A stretch of DNA of 64,000 nt from Callipepla californica brunnescens (Eukaryota > Chordata > Aves > Galliformes > Odontophoridae): positions 5,147,501 to 5,211,500 of the forward strand of contig JALIRH010000010.1 of the NCBI GenBank assembly GCA_023055505.1. Direction: 5' to 3'. The notes under the pieces were generated by a model. It was not told where the DNA came from, searched no databases, and worked only from the letters and a program-made list of their open reading frames with translations. Below, piece after piece: positions 53,064 through 64,000 of this stretch (its first letter is position 1; each line of letters starts with the position of its first letter). The position numbers and the translations under genes are program-made.

Positions 53064-53121
53064 CTTTTTCAGGAACCGCACTCCATAGGTAAATATATAA
53101 AGGTAAAATGTAAACCTCCAC
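53064..53121 (-). CDS. CERS6: CERS6 exon 4 (ceramide synthase 6, internal coding exon)
   Basis: Internal exon of 58 nt. The first base (G) completes a codon split across intron 3 (Met in mammalian CERS6). The other 57 nt read WRFTFYLYIFTYGVRFLKK, which closely matches the human segment WRFSFYLYVFTYGVRFLKK. This opens the TLC domain and includes a membrane helix just after the homeobox-like region. The acceptor is a pyrimidine-rich tract ending TTTTTGCAG, and the donor is AAG|GTAGGT. Because 58 is not a multiple of 3, skipping this exon would shift the frame. It lies between 15.1 kb and more than 10.9 kb of intron, flanked by inverted CR1 copies. A 17-nt tandem duplication begins 14 nt into the downstream intron. 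The exon assignment is firm; the numbering is borrowed from the mammalian gene. Confidence 0.93.
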
Positions 53122-54159
53122 CTGCAAAAAGTACAATAGATTAACTCTAGGACACCAGCTTTACATAACTCACAATTCAACAAACCCTACGTACAGCATC
53201 ACCAGCTCAGCATACCCTGGTCACATTAACAGATGTAGAAGCAAAATTCTGGGCCGCTGTTCTACAACTTTTATTATCAAACATTCTGATCATCTGCCAG
53301 TTTTTTTTTTTTTCCAGATTCCCACCTGCCTTAAGAAAATACTATTTAATTTCACATCAGGTGAAGAATCTTTCAAGGATAATAAAGTTCTGAAAAGTTT
53401 TTTGAAAACTAGTAATAGAGAACAAAGGACAATTCACAGGCCTATTACAGGGAAGTCCACTTTCTTTTGAAAACTACACCCCAATTCAGTTCAATTCACC
53501 CCAATACTTCTATATATAATTAGAACTTACTCCAGAATGTGACAATTCAGTATTTGTTTAAATTAAACATCTGTTCCATACTTCAAAGTTCTAAGGTTAC
53601 TCTGTTTCAGAGGTTCCTAGGGTTACACTTGCTTCACAAGGGATTCATTTCAATGATCTCTTACTTAGGAGCAGCATTAAAATTATGCCATTTGTGTGCA
53701 AAGAAGCTTGATTTTCACATAAAAAACATGACACCTAGGATTGCCATCACTTCTGATACTCTGGAATTACTAGGCAAACAGAAAAAAAGAATGTTAGATA
53801 ACATTGGAGTGCTGCATACAAAATATGGTTTTCGCTTATGAGAAGCATAACCACCAGCAAGCAGGGATTGTGCAGAGTAGATTCCAAAAATTCACTCTTG
53901 ATTCTAGAGAGAACATTTGCATCAGATAGATATGCTGGACGTAAGTACATATCTGTAACTTATGTCTGCTTCCAAAGAGTTTCCTAGCTACACCTTCCCT
54001 AGAGAGTTTTCTAATCCAAAGCACACGTTAAATAATTGCTGGGTTTCTAGGTCCTCTTTTCAGAGACAAACTAAAAGTAAAGAGAACGATGACACAGAAC
54101 AAGAGAAGTCAGCAGAAGACCTAAGAAAGCATCTTGCTTTTATGGCTGCCCTCTTTTGC

Positions 54160-54184
54160 AAAAAAAAAAAAAAAAAAAAAAAAA
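54160..54184. repeat. A25 homopolymer
   Basis: Uninterrupted run of 25 A in intron 3, about 1.0 kb upstream of exon 4 in the transcript. Confidence 0.9.
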
Positions 54185-55534
54185 GTATCCTCCTATCTTC
54201 TGGCCCATTACTGGCTTTTGAAAAAAAGGTCAATGCAATGTAAATTCTCACATGAACTTGAGTGTTTGTATTTTTTTTCTTTTTTTCCAGACGGTTGAAG
54301 CAATCATGCAAACATGCTTCAAGTAAATACCAGTGACCTACTATACATAACATTTACATCAGGATGAGATTTAGCTTTGTTAGTGAGGCAATACTGTTGA
54401 GTGAATCATCCTCGATTATGTATTTTACAGGACCACCTTCTGTCCACAGACAAAACTATTTACTTAAAGCTAATTGCCACTGAAGTGCATTCAGGCATTA
54501 TTGGAATGGTTTCAAACCTGAAAGCACTCCTCAGGAAAAGAAAGGTTAATTCAAAACTTACTCTTCAAAGCCACTTTTACAAGTGTTTAGAAGCAAATTT
54601 ATCAGACATAAATAAATTTATGACAAGCTGAGTAAGGACAGCATAAGAACATCAATGAGATTTAGAGTGGGATACCTCAGCTGCACAGAAATTCTCTTAG
54701 CCTGTATCCTCCAAAGCACTGCAGAGACTTTTTATTCATTTGGTATTATATAAATACCAATCCCTCAAACAGTTCAGTAACAATAGCAACACAGCTCACA
54801 GCCCACATGATGGCAGATTCATTAAGAACTGGAAAAAGACAGTACTCAGGGGGAAAAGGGGAGGTTGAGGTGAGAATACATGTCCTGGTAGAAACCTTCA
54901 GATCACGTACAAACAGCAAGGACAGCAGCGTGAACTAAGGTTTTATTTGGGTAACAACTTTCTCATGAGATCAGTTCTATGGCTAGGAAACCTGCTGTTT
55001 AACTTCAAAGTTATCTACCTCCTCTAATGAAAGCTTCAAAATTGCCACTGGAAAAAAATAAAAAACATATATAAGATAGACTCCTTACAGAAGATTTTTA
55101 ATATTAAATTTAAAATCCCCTCAATATCACCTTTATTTCACATTTCTTCTGCTGCAGCTAGCATCTCAGTTAAATTAAAAGGCTCTTTCCTAAGCCTTGC
55201 AAATTCAGAAACACTGATTTTCCATTCCACCCACAATCCAAAGTACATCCAAAGCCACAGATCTAAGGTAAAACCCTGGACTAACTTACCAGAAAATTAC
55301 TGGAGCTTAGAAGAACTCTGGAGGCAAAAGCTGCCATCTGGGTTTGCCGAAGACTATCAGCTTGCTCCAGCTATTTGAGTGCTCCACAGGTGATTTACAT
55401 ATACAATAAATGATAACACCCACTGTTGGTCCTTCCTCTTTTTTCCCCCAACTCTCTCAAACAATTCTATGCGGATTGAGTTTCAGAATAAAGCCAGGCT
55501 CAGAACTAGTTCTTAGAAAAAGTTGGTCAAGCTT

Positions 55535-55558
55535 TAATAAATAAATAAATAAATAAAA
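55535..55558. repeat. (AAAT)n short repeat
   Basis: Five AAAT-type units in intron 3. Confidence 0.9.
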
Positions 55559-55934
55559 GCAAAATGCTCGTTCCTAACAAACAACATCTGCAAAAGTTAG
55601 AGAACCAATATCTGGCTTGATCAAATCGCAGTCAGAATTGGACCCCAGCATTTTTGCCATTATTAATCAGCTAACTCTGGTGGAAGCAGTGCAACAGAGG
55701 ACATACAGAGCAAGAGTCACTCATAAGGCATTATAGTCAGAAGAGATATACATACAGCAAATAGACAAAATTAATGGATGTTACTTCCTTCTTGTCCAGT
55801 TACAGAATCAGAAAAGATACAATTCTAGGAATTTAACTGCAGATTTACCAAGAATCATTTACACACTGACACTTTAACTTTGAGCCATTAATGAAATCTT
55901 AAAGATGCTTCAGCACAGTACAGAACTCTACAGC

Positions 55935-56160
55935 AATGGTGTATGGGGACCGCTATGTCACAGCCTAAAGCACTGATTGAGCATCTGAAGGAAGGACCCA
56001 GTCAACCCCAGGAGCACAGGTGAAGGCAATTCATGTATGTGACCAGAAGGGGTGGAGCCAGGCCTCATTTAAAGGCTGACTAAGGAAGGATCTCTAGTTG
56101 GAGATCCTGTCTTCTAGAGTTCTTTCCCTGCAAGCCTAGATCCACAGAGACAGGTGAGCA
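55935..56160 (+). other. Promoter-like or LTR-like candidate with splice donor
   Basis: A GC-richer island in AT-rich intron 3. On the plus strand it has GGGGTGGAGCCAGGCC, a TATA-like TTTAAAG (56068-56074) and, about 80 nt further, a near-perfect splice donor CAG|GTGAGC (56151-56159). The texture is like a solo LTR or other repeat-derived promoter. It could equally be an unannotated antisense first exon or chance. The family is not recognised with certainty. Confidence 0.35.
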
Positions 56161-56382
56161 TTCATTTTCCTTCCTTTTGTAACATCTTGTTTACACTGGT
56201 CCCTTTGCCTTTACAAAGGGAAAAGCTGAAGATCCTTTGCCAATTAATCTGGTATATCTAGTCATGCTCAATTCAGCAAACACTATTTAAGTGCACGTCT
56301 AACTAAGAACTTCATAGGCTTCAAGCATACTTCTGATGAGGTTATCTTCACCATACTGCTGAACTGTGTTCTTAAAATTTTA

Positions 56383-56930
56383 CAGAGTCACAAACGTTGA
56401 AAAAGACCTACAAGATCATCCAGTCCAACCGTCCACCTATCACCAGTAGCTCTCACTAAACCATGTCCCTTAACACAACATCCAAATGTTCCTTGAGTAC
56501 CTCCAGAATTGGTGACTCCACTGCCTCCCTGGGCAGCACATTCCAGCACCTGACCACTCTTTCAGAGAAGTGTTATTTCCTAAAATCCAGCCTGAATCTC
56601 CCCAGTGCAATTTGAGGCCATTCCCTCGAGTCCTGTCGCTAGTTACATGAGAGAAGAAGCTGATCCCCAGCTCACTACAACCTCCCTTCATATAGATATA
56701 GAGACTCATAAGGTCTCCTCCAAGCCTCCTTTTCTCCAGACTGGACAGTCCCAGCTCCCTCAGATGCTCCTCATAAGGCCTGTGCTTCAGAACCCTCACC
56801 AGCTTTGTTGCGTTGCCCTTCTCTGGACATGCTCCAGGGCCTTGATGCCTTTCTTGCAGTGAAGGGCCCAAAACTAAACATATTACTCAAGGTGTGGCCT
56901 CACCAGCGCTGAGTACAGAGGTACAACTAC
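56383..56930 (-). mobile_element. CR1 LINE 3' fragment, copy B of an inverted pair
   Basis: CR1 in minus orientation in CERS6 intron 3, about 3.3 kb from exon 4. It starts (plus strand) 'acagagtcacaaacgttgaa' and ends beyond 'tttcttgcagtgaagggccc' near 56930, so it extends about 140 nt further into ORF2 than copy A. It carries an open frame of about 130 codons from the ORF2 C-terminus, a leftover of the transposon and not a host gene. Confidence 0.92.
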
Positions 56931-58734
56931 AAGACAAGATCTTCCCTGTCTAGGAAGCACACAAGTTTTTAGAGATCTGGAGAGCTGCTAATACTAGTTG
57001 AAAACAACTTCCCACACCTACTAAAGATATTTAAAATAAACAGCTTTAATAAATCCTACACTTGTTTGTGCTTGAAATGACTAACATATACATTGAAAGC
57101 CCAAACACAGAGCAGATTAGTAGCACAATTGGTGCCTTCCACTAATTCAGAATCCAGGCAGTGGAATTCTTCTTCAGTTTGTACTGTCCAGGAAATCCAT
57201 ACTTGTCCTGGTTCTTGATAACTAATCTCATATGAAGCTACATAACAGTGTATTTGATGGCAGCAGCCTCACTGTTCCAATATTCTGCCTCCCAAAGTCT
57301 CTTTTAACGGTAATTTCTTGCATTTTTGTAAAGCCTAACAGATGTAACTGGAATTATACAGTGTTAATTAAAAAAAAAAAAAAGTTTTCTTGACCTTTTT
57401 GGAATGGTACTGCTGTTGCGCTTAACTGGAGCAACCACATGAATAGTAAGCACTGTGGTTAAGTTATCTGAGGAAGGAGAAGGTATACACAGCTCATTAA
57501 GATGTTCAAAAGAGCAGGTATGATTGAGAAATTTTCATTTCTTTCCTTTTCATTTTTATGGCTAAAGATTTGGCTTTCCCACTGATTTTCCACTTGACTG
57601 CAATCTGGAACAATTATTTAATATTTAATGCTACAGTGCCACTTGAGACCAGTCCTGTCCTAAATCTGTATGCTCAAAATACAGCTCTGAAAGTCTTAAG
57701 AGCAAAATTTAGTAGTGCAGGGAAAAAAAACAGAAACACAATGATGCAGTTTTATAAATAATAGAGCATATTTATGTAATTTGACCAGAAAAGATGCACG
57801 GTGTAATAGGTGTTTTGGCAACCCCTTCTAGGTTATGTAGCTTCTGTTTCATGGTTATGCAACTACCCTGAGGCATCCTCCTCATGAAAAAAAGCTCTGA
57901 TAAGATCTCAGAGATCTGTTAGCCCTACCAAGGTCTGCTTTACTATCATCTGGAAAGCTCGTGGGAAGAGCACAGAGCAAACAGACGTCATTGACATACA
58001 TTCTCTCTCTCTGACTGGCAAAACTGCTTTTCCCCAAAAGTGACATTCAGTGTACATAGCTGACACAAACCTTTGAGAGAACAGACCCAAGGTCTTTACA
58101 CCCTGGACTACTATTCTCTGTTCTTACTGGTAATCTCACTAACCACCTGTTTTCAAATATGGTCCTTAAGTTTTCCTGAAGCAATCACAACAGCCCCTTT
58201 GTCCCACTCTTCCAGTTTTGAAGTAACAAAGATATCTGAACTGCACTTGCTTCTTGCCTAGTACTGTTGCCCAAGCTGTGATAGCCAACTTTACAAACAG
58301 GTAATTATCATCTTAGACAAACTAACACTAGCTATTTCCACTCTTTCTCATGTTACTTCCCCTGCAGCATTATTTCATTTGCTTCAGAGTAGCTTTTAGC
58401 CCACTAAAGCAGATGCTGGACCCTTTCTGGTACTGATCTTCCAAAAAAGTAGGTAAGGTGAAAGAGTTATTTCCCCACTTTCCTGAAGAAGCCACCCAGC
58501 TGTGCAGCATAATTCCAACAGTACAGCATGCGCTGTCTATGCACAGCAGCCACAAACCCTTGTAAACATTATATTCAAACCTCATTCTGTCCTTCATTTT
58601 ATTAACCCTTATACATCCTGAAGTGCATTTAGTCTTTTGTGTTCTCTTATTTCACTATCTCCTTGTCATGATTTGTTGCATTACTAAAACATTAGAAAAA
58701 ACATCATATGATGCTCATTTTAATGAGCAAAGAC

Positions 58735-58751
58735 TTTTTTTTTTTTTTTTT
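58735..58751. repeat. T17 homopolymer
   Basis: Run of 17 T in intron 3, followed by further T-rich sequence to about 58805. Confidence 0.85.
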
Positions 58752-61102
58752 CCTTTTGTATTTTAACCATATGGGGCTGTTTGGCTTTTTTTGTGGTTTT
58801 TGTTTCAGATTTGGTACATTATCCTTCAGTATTCCAAGCTCACAATAAAGAAACAGGGACAGGACATTTCAATGTTTAATTCAAATGTGCTGTCATAAGA
58901 GTACAACTTAAGCAGCTAAAATGCCAGTAAATTTAAAAAGAAGCATTACCTAACCAACTATACTCAGTAGTTAAACTTTTTAAACAACTAACCATATGGG
59001 ATAGCATTTGATATTTCAGAGCATGGTTTCTACAGTTCCTGCACTATTTCCTGCCTGATAGTCTCTAATTCAGCTGCTTTTGAGGCCCGATCCTAGAAAC
59101 TTTTGAGAAAGTAAGTTTCTCATGTTCTACCTGCACTTTGTGAACCTTCTTACTGAGGCCAGTGCTAGCATACATTCACAGGCTTGATTTTTTTTCAGGT
59201 GTCCCCTGCCTTACAATTCTGAACATAATTGGGATGTTCTGCTCATAAGTCACAAAAAAAGCAAACAAGCAACAACAACCCAACAGTCTACCAATTTTTT
59301 TTTTTCCCCCATGTAAATAAAAGGGAAATCTTTCCATAAAAAGATTTTGATTGACTACAAATGCAGAACTAAGCAGGCATTGTCTTGACCCAGGCCAGTT
59401 TAAAGCTTTCAGAATTTATCAAAGAAAATAGAGAAGAAAAAAAAAACCCAGAACAATATATCATAAGCTGCTGCACTGGTTTACAAACTATTTACATTTT
59501 AAGCAAATAATCAGTTCAGCTTTCTCTAAAGAGCATGAAAGTACAATAACAGACACATACTGCACAGAAAACAAAGTAATTAAATGGCTGTAAGGAAAAA
59601 AACATTTGGTAGTTAATTCTCCTCTATAATTGCATCTTCGTGAACAGATGCACACGGTACATGTATCTGCAAAATGAAAAGTAATCAAATACATCATAAA
59701 ACTGTGTGACAACTTAAATAAGAGGGAAGAGAGGATTAAAGGCTAGCATGCCAATTCACTGACTGCTGCACATAAAATAAAAACTGTCACTATTCTTCAG
59801 AATGCATATCATTTTGATGTGCGTTGATTGTGTGTAGTGATCTGTGGAGAAGTCCTACTCAAGTTTCTATCTTGTGAGAGTGACTGAAACAAAAACATAC
59901 CAAGTATATTTGGAGAATTGAGTCTGCACAGTTTGTAATCTCACGTGGAAGAGAACAACTTGCTACAAAATACATTGCTGGAGGGTTCCAGTTGGACCAA
60001 ACCCCTGTGGATTCAATGTAAAGCTAGCAAATTATGTTGCTGTATCTACACATGCAGAACAGCTAACAGGCACAAAGACAGCAGAAAAGGAGTAAAAAGT
60101 GCATCCTATAGATTGTCTGTCTTTTTAAAATGGAAATAAGAGTAGAACTCTATGGATATCTGTATTTAAAGAAAAATCAGAGATTTGTGTCCATGTGAGA
60201 ATGGAAAATTTATTCTGAATCTGACCATCTCTGTCCAACAATAAATACTTATTCGTAATGTCTTTCATAAAGTTATTGCAGCCTTAACATTAGACATAAC
60301 ACCTTCATACTATGAACACAAAAAGTCAAACAAAAGCATACTTCCACTGGTATAAAGAAAAAAAAACGCACAAAAGAGAACATTCTTAAGAAAATAAAAG
60401 AGAACTGTTACTTTCCAAGAATAGAGCAAGTAATTAGAAAGAACTAAGTACAAAGAAAAAAATTGCACAGTAATTGTTAAATAATCATTATATGTCTTAA
60501 GACATACAATGGAAGCAAAAACCAAGCTTACCAGATAAAATAAATGAAAAGAGGAGAATCTTATGAAATGGAGGGTGGAAGAGAAGTGCTCCCCTCTTCC
60601 ACACAGCTGTTGTACTTTTAAAGGAAATATCACAGACTTAGTAAAGACCTGTTGACCACTGTTACGGATTTGAGAAATGAACACAACCTTCACTTAATAG
60701 ATAAGAACCATTTCACACTATTTGCTATTCTACTTTGGCAATAATAGCTGTTATTGAAAACTACTTTTCAGAGAAATAAAAAGCCCTCGAGGTTTAGTAG
60801 TAATAAAATATTTTAACATTCAATCTACATTCCAACTAACAAGCAAAAAACAAAACAAACAAAATAAATCCAAATCAACAAATCAGAGATGACAGTAATT
60901 TAGGAGCAGGAGAAATCAGAACTGAAAACTACAACTGAGAAATATTTCAGACAAGCACACTGACATATGCTGAAGAAAAATGTCCAAAGCTTCAAATGGA
61001 GCAAGAGAGACAAACTAGGCAAGTCCTGATGCTGAATTCACAGATCCTTCCCAAAACTCCAAGAGTCAGTTTTCAAACCCTGTGAATTCCACCTGCAGAT
61101 GC

Positions 61103-61139
61103 TAAACAAAAAACAAAAACAAACAAACAAACACACACA
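61103..61139. repeat. AAAC and CA simple repeat
   Basis: AAAAC and AAAC units passing into a short (CA)n in intron 3. Confidence 0.9.
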
Positions 61140-63117
61140 TCGGAACCAGTCCTGAAGTCTGTAGCAACCCAGACTGAGCACTTGGCTCAGCCTCAATCAC
61201 TATTTGGAAAAAGCCCAGGTCTACACATTCTTCCACTTTTGAGCCACCATCTGAGATACTTGACAGCTTCATTTTAAAACTGAGACTAACTGAAGAGTCA
61301 GCCTCATCCACCAACAAGGACTGCACAATTCAAGGCATATGGAATGTAAGAAAAAACTGCAGCCTGTGCAATCTTCCTCTAGTTGGTCTTATCCACTACA
61401 CCGAAACTGTGATTTTGAATGAGTACACATATTAACTGAATTTAGGTAAGAGTTACTTTAGGTTATGGAAATTAAATAACGATGAGCACACACAAACCAC
61501 AAGAGAAAGGAAATCTATTTAATTCATTATAACCTTGCTTAATGTGCAGGGGTAACATTAAGTGATGGTATCTTTGCAGGGCTAGTATCTGAGTTAATTT
61601 AAATTTATTAATTATGTTATAAACTGTGTCACAGAAGGCAGTAGGAGCAGGGAATTCAAAGTTTTGAGTAATTCAATTTGAGGGAAGAGGGGAATTCCAT
61701 AAAACGCAAAATGAAAAGTGCTTACAGCACAGTCTAAAAATATAGTGAGCATCATCTGACGACACAGCATAGATGTATTTGCCTGCTTGCTCCAGCAGAG
61801 CAGCAAAGGAAGAGGCCTGATGATTCCTGACACCTTACCAGTGTCTGTGCACAGAGATGTCCTGAGACTCATCTTACAAAGGGAAAACAAAGATCACAAA
61901 CAAGATTAACATGTGAGCATGGCAAATAGAGTTGGAATCATCAGCAAAGCTACCAACATTGCCCAATTAAAGGGTCTCCTTCATACGAGTCCTGAAATAA
62001 CCGGAGCTTCTGAAGCAGTAGACTAAGGAGTAACAAGAAGCCTACCTCACCTTTCACACTACAGTTCAGCTTTCTAATGTAGTGTGACAGCTGAACAAAA
62101 AAGCAGACCCACAGTTCTATTGAAAAATTGAGAAATAAGGATAGGAAGGCTAAACAGAGGGTGTAAACATATCCATGGGAGCAGCTGTTCAACAGAAAAG
62201 AATTAATTTTCTTAGCCACTGTTAATCTAAGCACTTTGGAGATGACAGCACTAGCAGCATTCATGGCATGTCCTGCACCCATATTATGCCCTGCCCTGCT
62301 CCACTACACTGCATTTTCCCATCTGGCCATGCCAGAAGGAATCATGTGGCTGAAGAAATGTAGCAATGCCTCCCCGCCCTCCCCCAGTGCACCAAAACCC
62401 AAGTGTTTCCCATCTGACATTTCCATTCTCCTTTCTGTGCTCAGGTGCATATATAAACCCCTCTACAACAAGAAGTGACACTCCAGCATGATTACACTAG
62501 TCCCTCATGACCCACATAAGGAAAATCTGACTGAGAAGCATACTGTATTTTTCTGTAGGGTGACATAGCTGTGCAGCTATGAGAAAGCTATATGACCAGC
62601 TGCCTGCTGCAGCACAAAGCAGTGGCAGGGTGAGAATGAGGCCAGGAGGACCCTTTACAGCTGATGGGAGCAGCAGCCTGCACTGCTAAACGGCAGTCTG
62701 AGCCAGCCTGGGCAATGACTCTACAACTCACTGACAGACAGCAACAGCACAAAAGCACACAATAAGTTCATTAAGAAAATACATAATTAAGCTACTCATG
62801 CCAGTTTGGCCAGCAAAGAAGCGTGAACTGTCCAAAGCCTGAGAATACAGATGCTCCCAGAGGCAAAGCTGGAGGCATAAACTCATTGCAAATCACATTC
62901 TAACTGCAGGGTGTGACACTCAGCCCAGCCCAGGCATCTGGAAGCACCAGTGCCGAGCAAGCTGTGCTCTGAAGGGGAGGCATAGACATAATATTCAGTC
63001 CTGATTCATCAGACAGCAAGTGTTATCGCTTCCAGTGGCAACACTGTATGCTCATGATTTTAGTATCACAACCACTTGTTTTGCCAGCCAGTAACTTATC
63101 TGCATATATTCAGGGCC

Positions 63118-63425
63118 TTGTATTGGGTTTATGTGGTAAGAATGTGGTAACAGGGGGCTGCAGGGGTGGCCTCTGTGAGCAGCACTTTGCAGCTGCCCCG
63201 TGACAGATCAGAGTCATCTCCAGCTGCCCCAAAGGGACCCACTTCTGCTGGAAGTGAGCCATAAGTGATTTTAGGAAAGCAGATTTAAGAAAAGGAAAAA
63301 TCAATGTGCAACAGCAATGGGAGAGAAATTGCAAGAGAAACAGCCCTGCAGCCACCAAAGTGAGCGCAGGAGGTACCCCAGGTGCAATGTGCCACTCTGG
63401 ACCCCAGGCACCATACAGAGCAGAT
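63118..63425 (+). mobile_element. Avian LTR-like interspersed repeat
   Basis: About 300 nt with locally raised GC that resembles, in order, a repeat I know from many bird genomes: 'ttgtattgggtttatgtggt', 'gggggctgcaggggtggcct', a gcagctgcccc block, 'agatttaagaaaaggaaaaa' and 'gaaacagccctgcagccacc'. The ATTTAAGA stretch (about 63282-63289) sits where a TATA box would be in an LTR. I am fairly sure it is an interspersed repeat, probably an endogenous-retrovirus LTR, but cannot name the family. It has no internal coding sequence. Confidence 0.6.
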
Positions 63426-64000
63426 CCCATCAACCAGATGTAAATCTTACAGATAAAATAACACTACAAGCTTACAAACCATAACTACTTCACTTCTCTC
63501 TATACTGTAGTTACCTCTTGCTAGATGACTTCAATTTGACTCTCCTTTTTGAAAGCTGAGACTCATCTCAACATCCCTGCTACCTGCAGCTACTGTAAAC
63601 TTCCTGCACTGAAGGTCATGTCTTCCTTTTCCAGAACAATTTCACAGATTCTGAAGGCCTGCATCGTCCCTCATCTACCTGCCTCACAAACTCAACTCCA
63701 CCAGCACCTCAACTCACACTCCTTGCTATGTTCATCAACTCACAAACACCATTTGTTTTCATGGCTCTTCTCTCCCTTACCCCCACACTCCAATTTTAGC
63801 AAGTCTGATACTCTCCAATTAAAAAGAATGGTCTTCAAAACTGTTTTCTGTGCAAACTATTTATCAGCACAATACTGAATGCTCCTGCTGCTGAAGTAAA
63901 CAAAACAATCTCTAATTACAAATTACTGCTGAATTATTGCCTCAGGAGAGCAATGAAAGAAAGAAACATGAAATCCTGATTAATTACTGAGGGTGTGAAA

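Larger units (their letters stand above)
53122..64000 (-). other. CERS6 intron 3 (partial)
   Basis: At least 10.9 kb of sequence upstream of exon 4 with no recognisable exon 3. A homeobox-like segment with a W-F-R-x-R-R-N pattern ending in a split Met codon was searched for on the minus strand. The intron contains an A25 run (54160-54184), an AAAT repeat (55535-55558), a promoter/LTR-like candidate (55935-56160), a CR1 copy (56383-56930), a T17 run (58735-58751), an AAAC/CA repeat (61103-61139) and an LTR-like avian repeat (63118-63425). Confidence 0.8.

Noticed and set aside
56470..56871. Minus-strand open frame of 133 codons
   Set aside because: It is the C-terminal end of CR1 ORF2 in copy B, a transposon remnant. 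The same peptide appears in copy A at 50568-50795.
60310..60693. Minus-strand open frame of 127 codons rich in Phe, Leu and Tyr
   Set aside because: It looks like a membrane protein only because the strand is T-rich. No known motif and no splice support.
53122..64000. Search for CERS6 exon 3 (homeobox-like segment)
   Set aside because: No minus-strand match to the W-F-R-x-R-R-N pattern and no donor following a split Met codon in suitable context. It is probably beyond the window.
1..64000. CRISPR arrays, operons, tRNA or rRNA genes, or a new multi-gene system
   Set aside because: The window is vertebrate intronic and flanking DNA. Repeats are microsatellites and retrotransposons, and no regularly spaced repeat-spacer array or RNA gene fold was recognised.

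Overview
This is a 64 kb piece of a bird nuclear genome, most likely a galliform close to chicken. It contains one recognisable protein-coding gene, CERS6 (ceramide synthase 6), read on the minus strand. The bird assignment rests on many CR1 LINE fragments with the avian 3' end (tandem ATTCTATGAT-like units and the 'ggttggaagggacct' block), long AT-rich introns, and the close match of the spliced exons to vertebrate CERS6. I found no sign of bacterial, plasmid or phage DNA, no CRISPR array and no rRNA or tRNA gene.

Gene layout, in transcription order from high to low coordinates: partial intron 3 (64000-53122), exon 4 (53121-53064), intron 4, exon 5 (37974-37924), intron 5, exon 6 (35885-35793), intron 6, exon 7 (30441-30313), intron 7, exon 8 (26098-25992), intron 8, exon 9 (12323-12167), intron 9, terminal coding exon 10 (8297-8136), then 3' UTR and downstream sequence to position 1. 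Exon numbers follow the 10-exon mammalian gene. All six internal junctions have GT and AG ends and all phases agree. Together the exons encode about 251 residues: the catalytic TLC/Lag1p domain and the cytosolic tail. Exons 1-3 (N-terminus, first membrane helix, homeobox-like domain) must lie beyond position 64000, because I could not find exon 3 in the 10.9 kb upstream of exon 4.

The introns hold CR1 fragments in both orientations (about 5.56, 16.2, 17.4, 24.0, 28.2, 41.1, 43.0, 50.5 and 56.4 kb), an LTR-like avian repeat at 63.1 kb, two further LTR-like or promoter-like candidates (20.2 and 55.9 kb), and microsatellites. The most interesting structure is a pair of nearly identical CR1 copies in opposite orientation at 50.46-50.87 and 56.38-56.79 kb. 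They bracket exon 4, an arrangement known to favour exon circularisation or skipping. The other point of note is exon 9, whose putative acyl-chain-specificity loop looks unlike the mammalian CERS5/6 sequence as I remember it. I see no undescribed multi-gene system here. Comparisons with human CERS6 and with repeat families are from memory, not from alignment.
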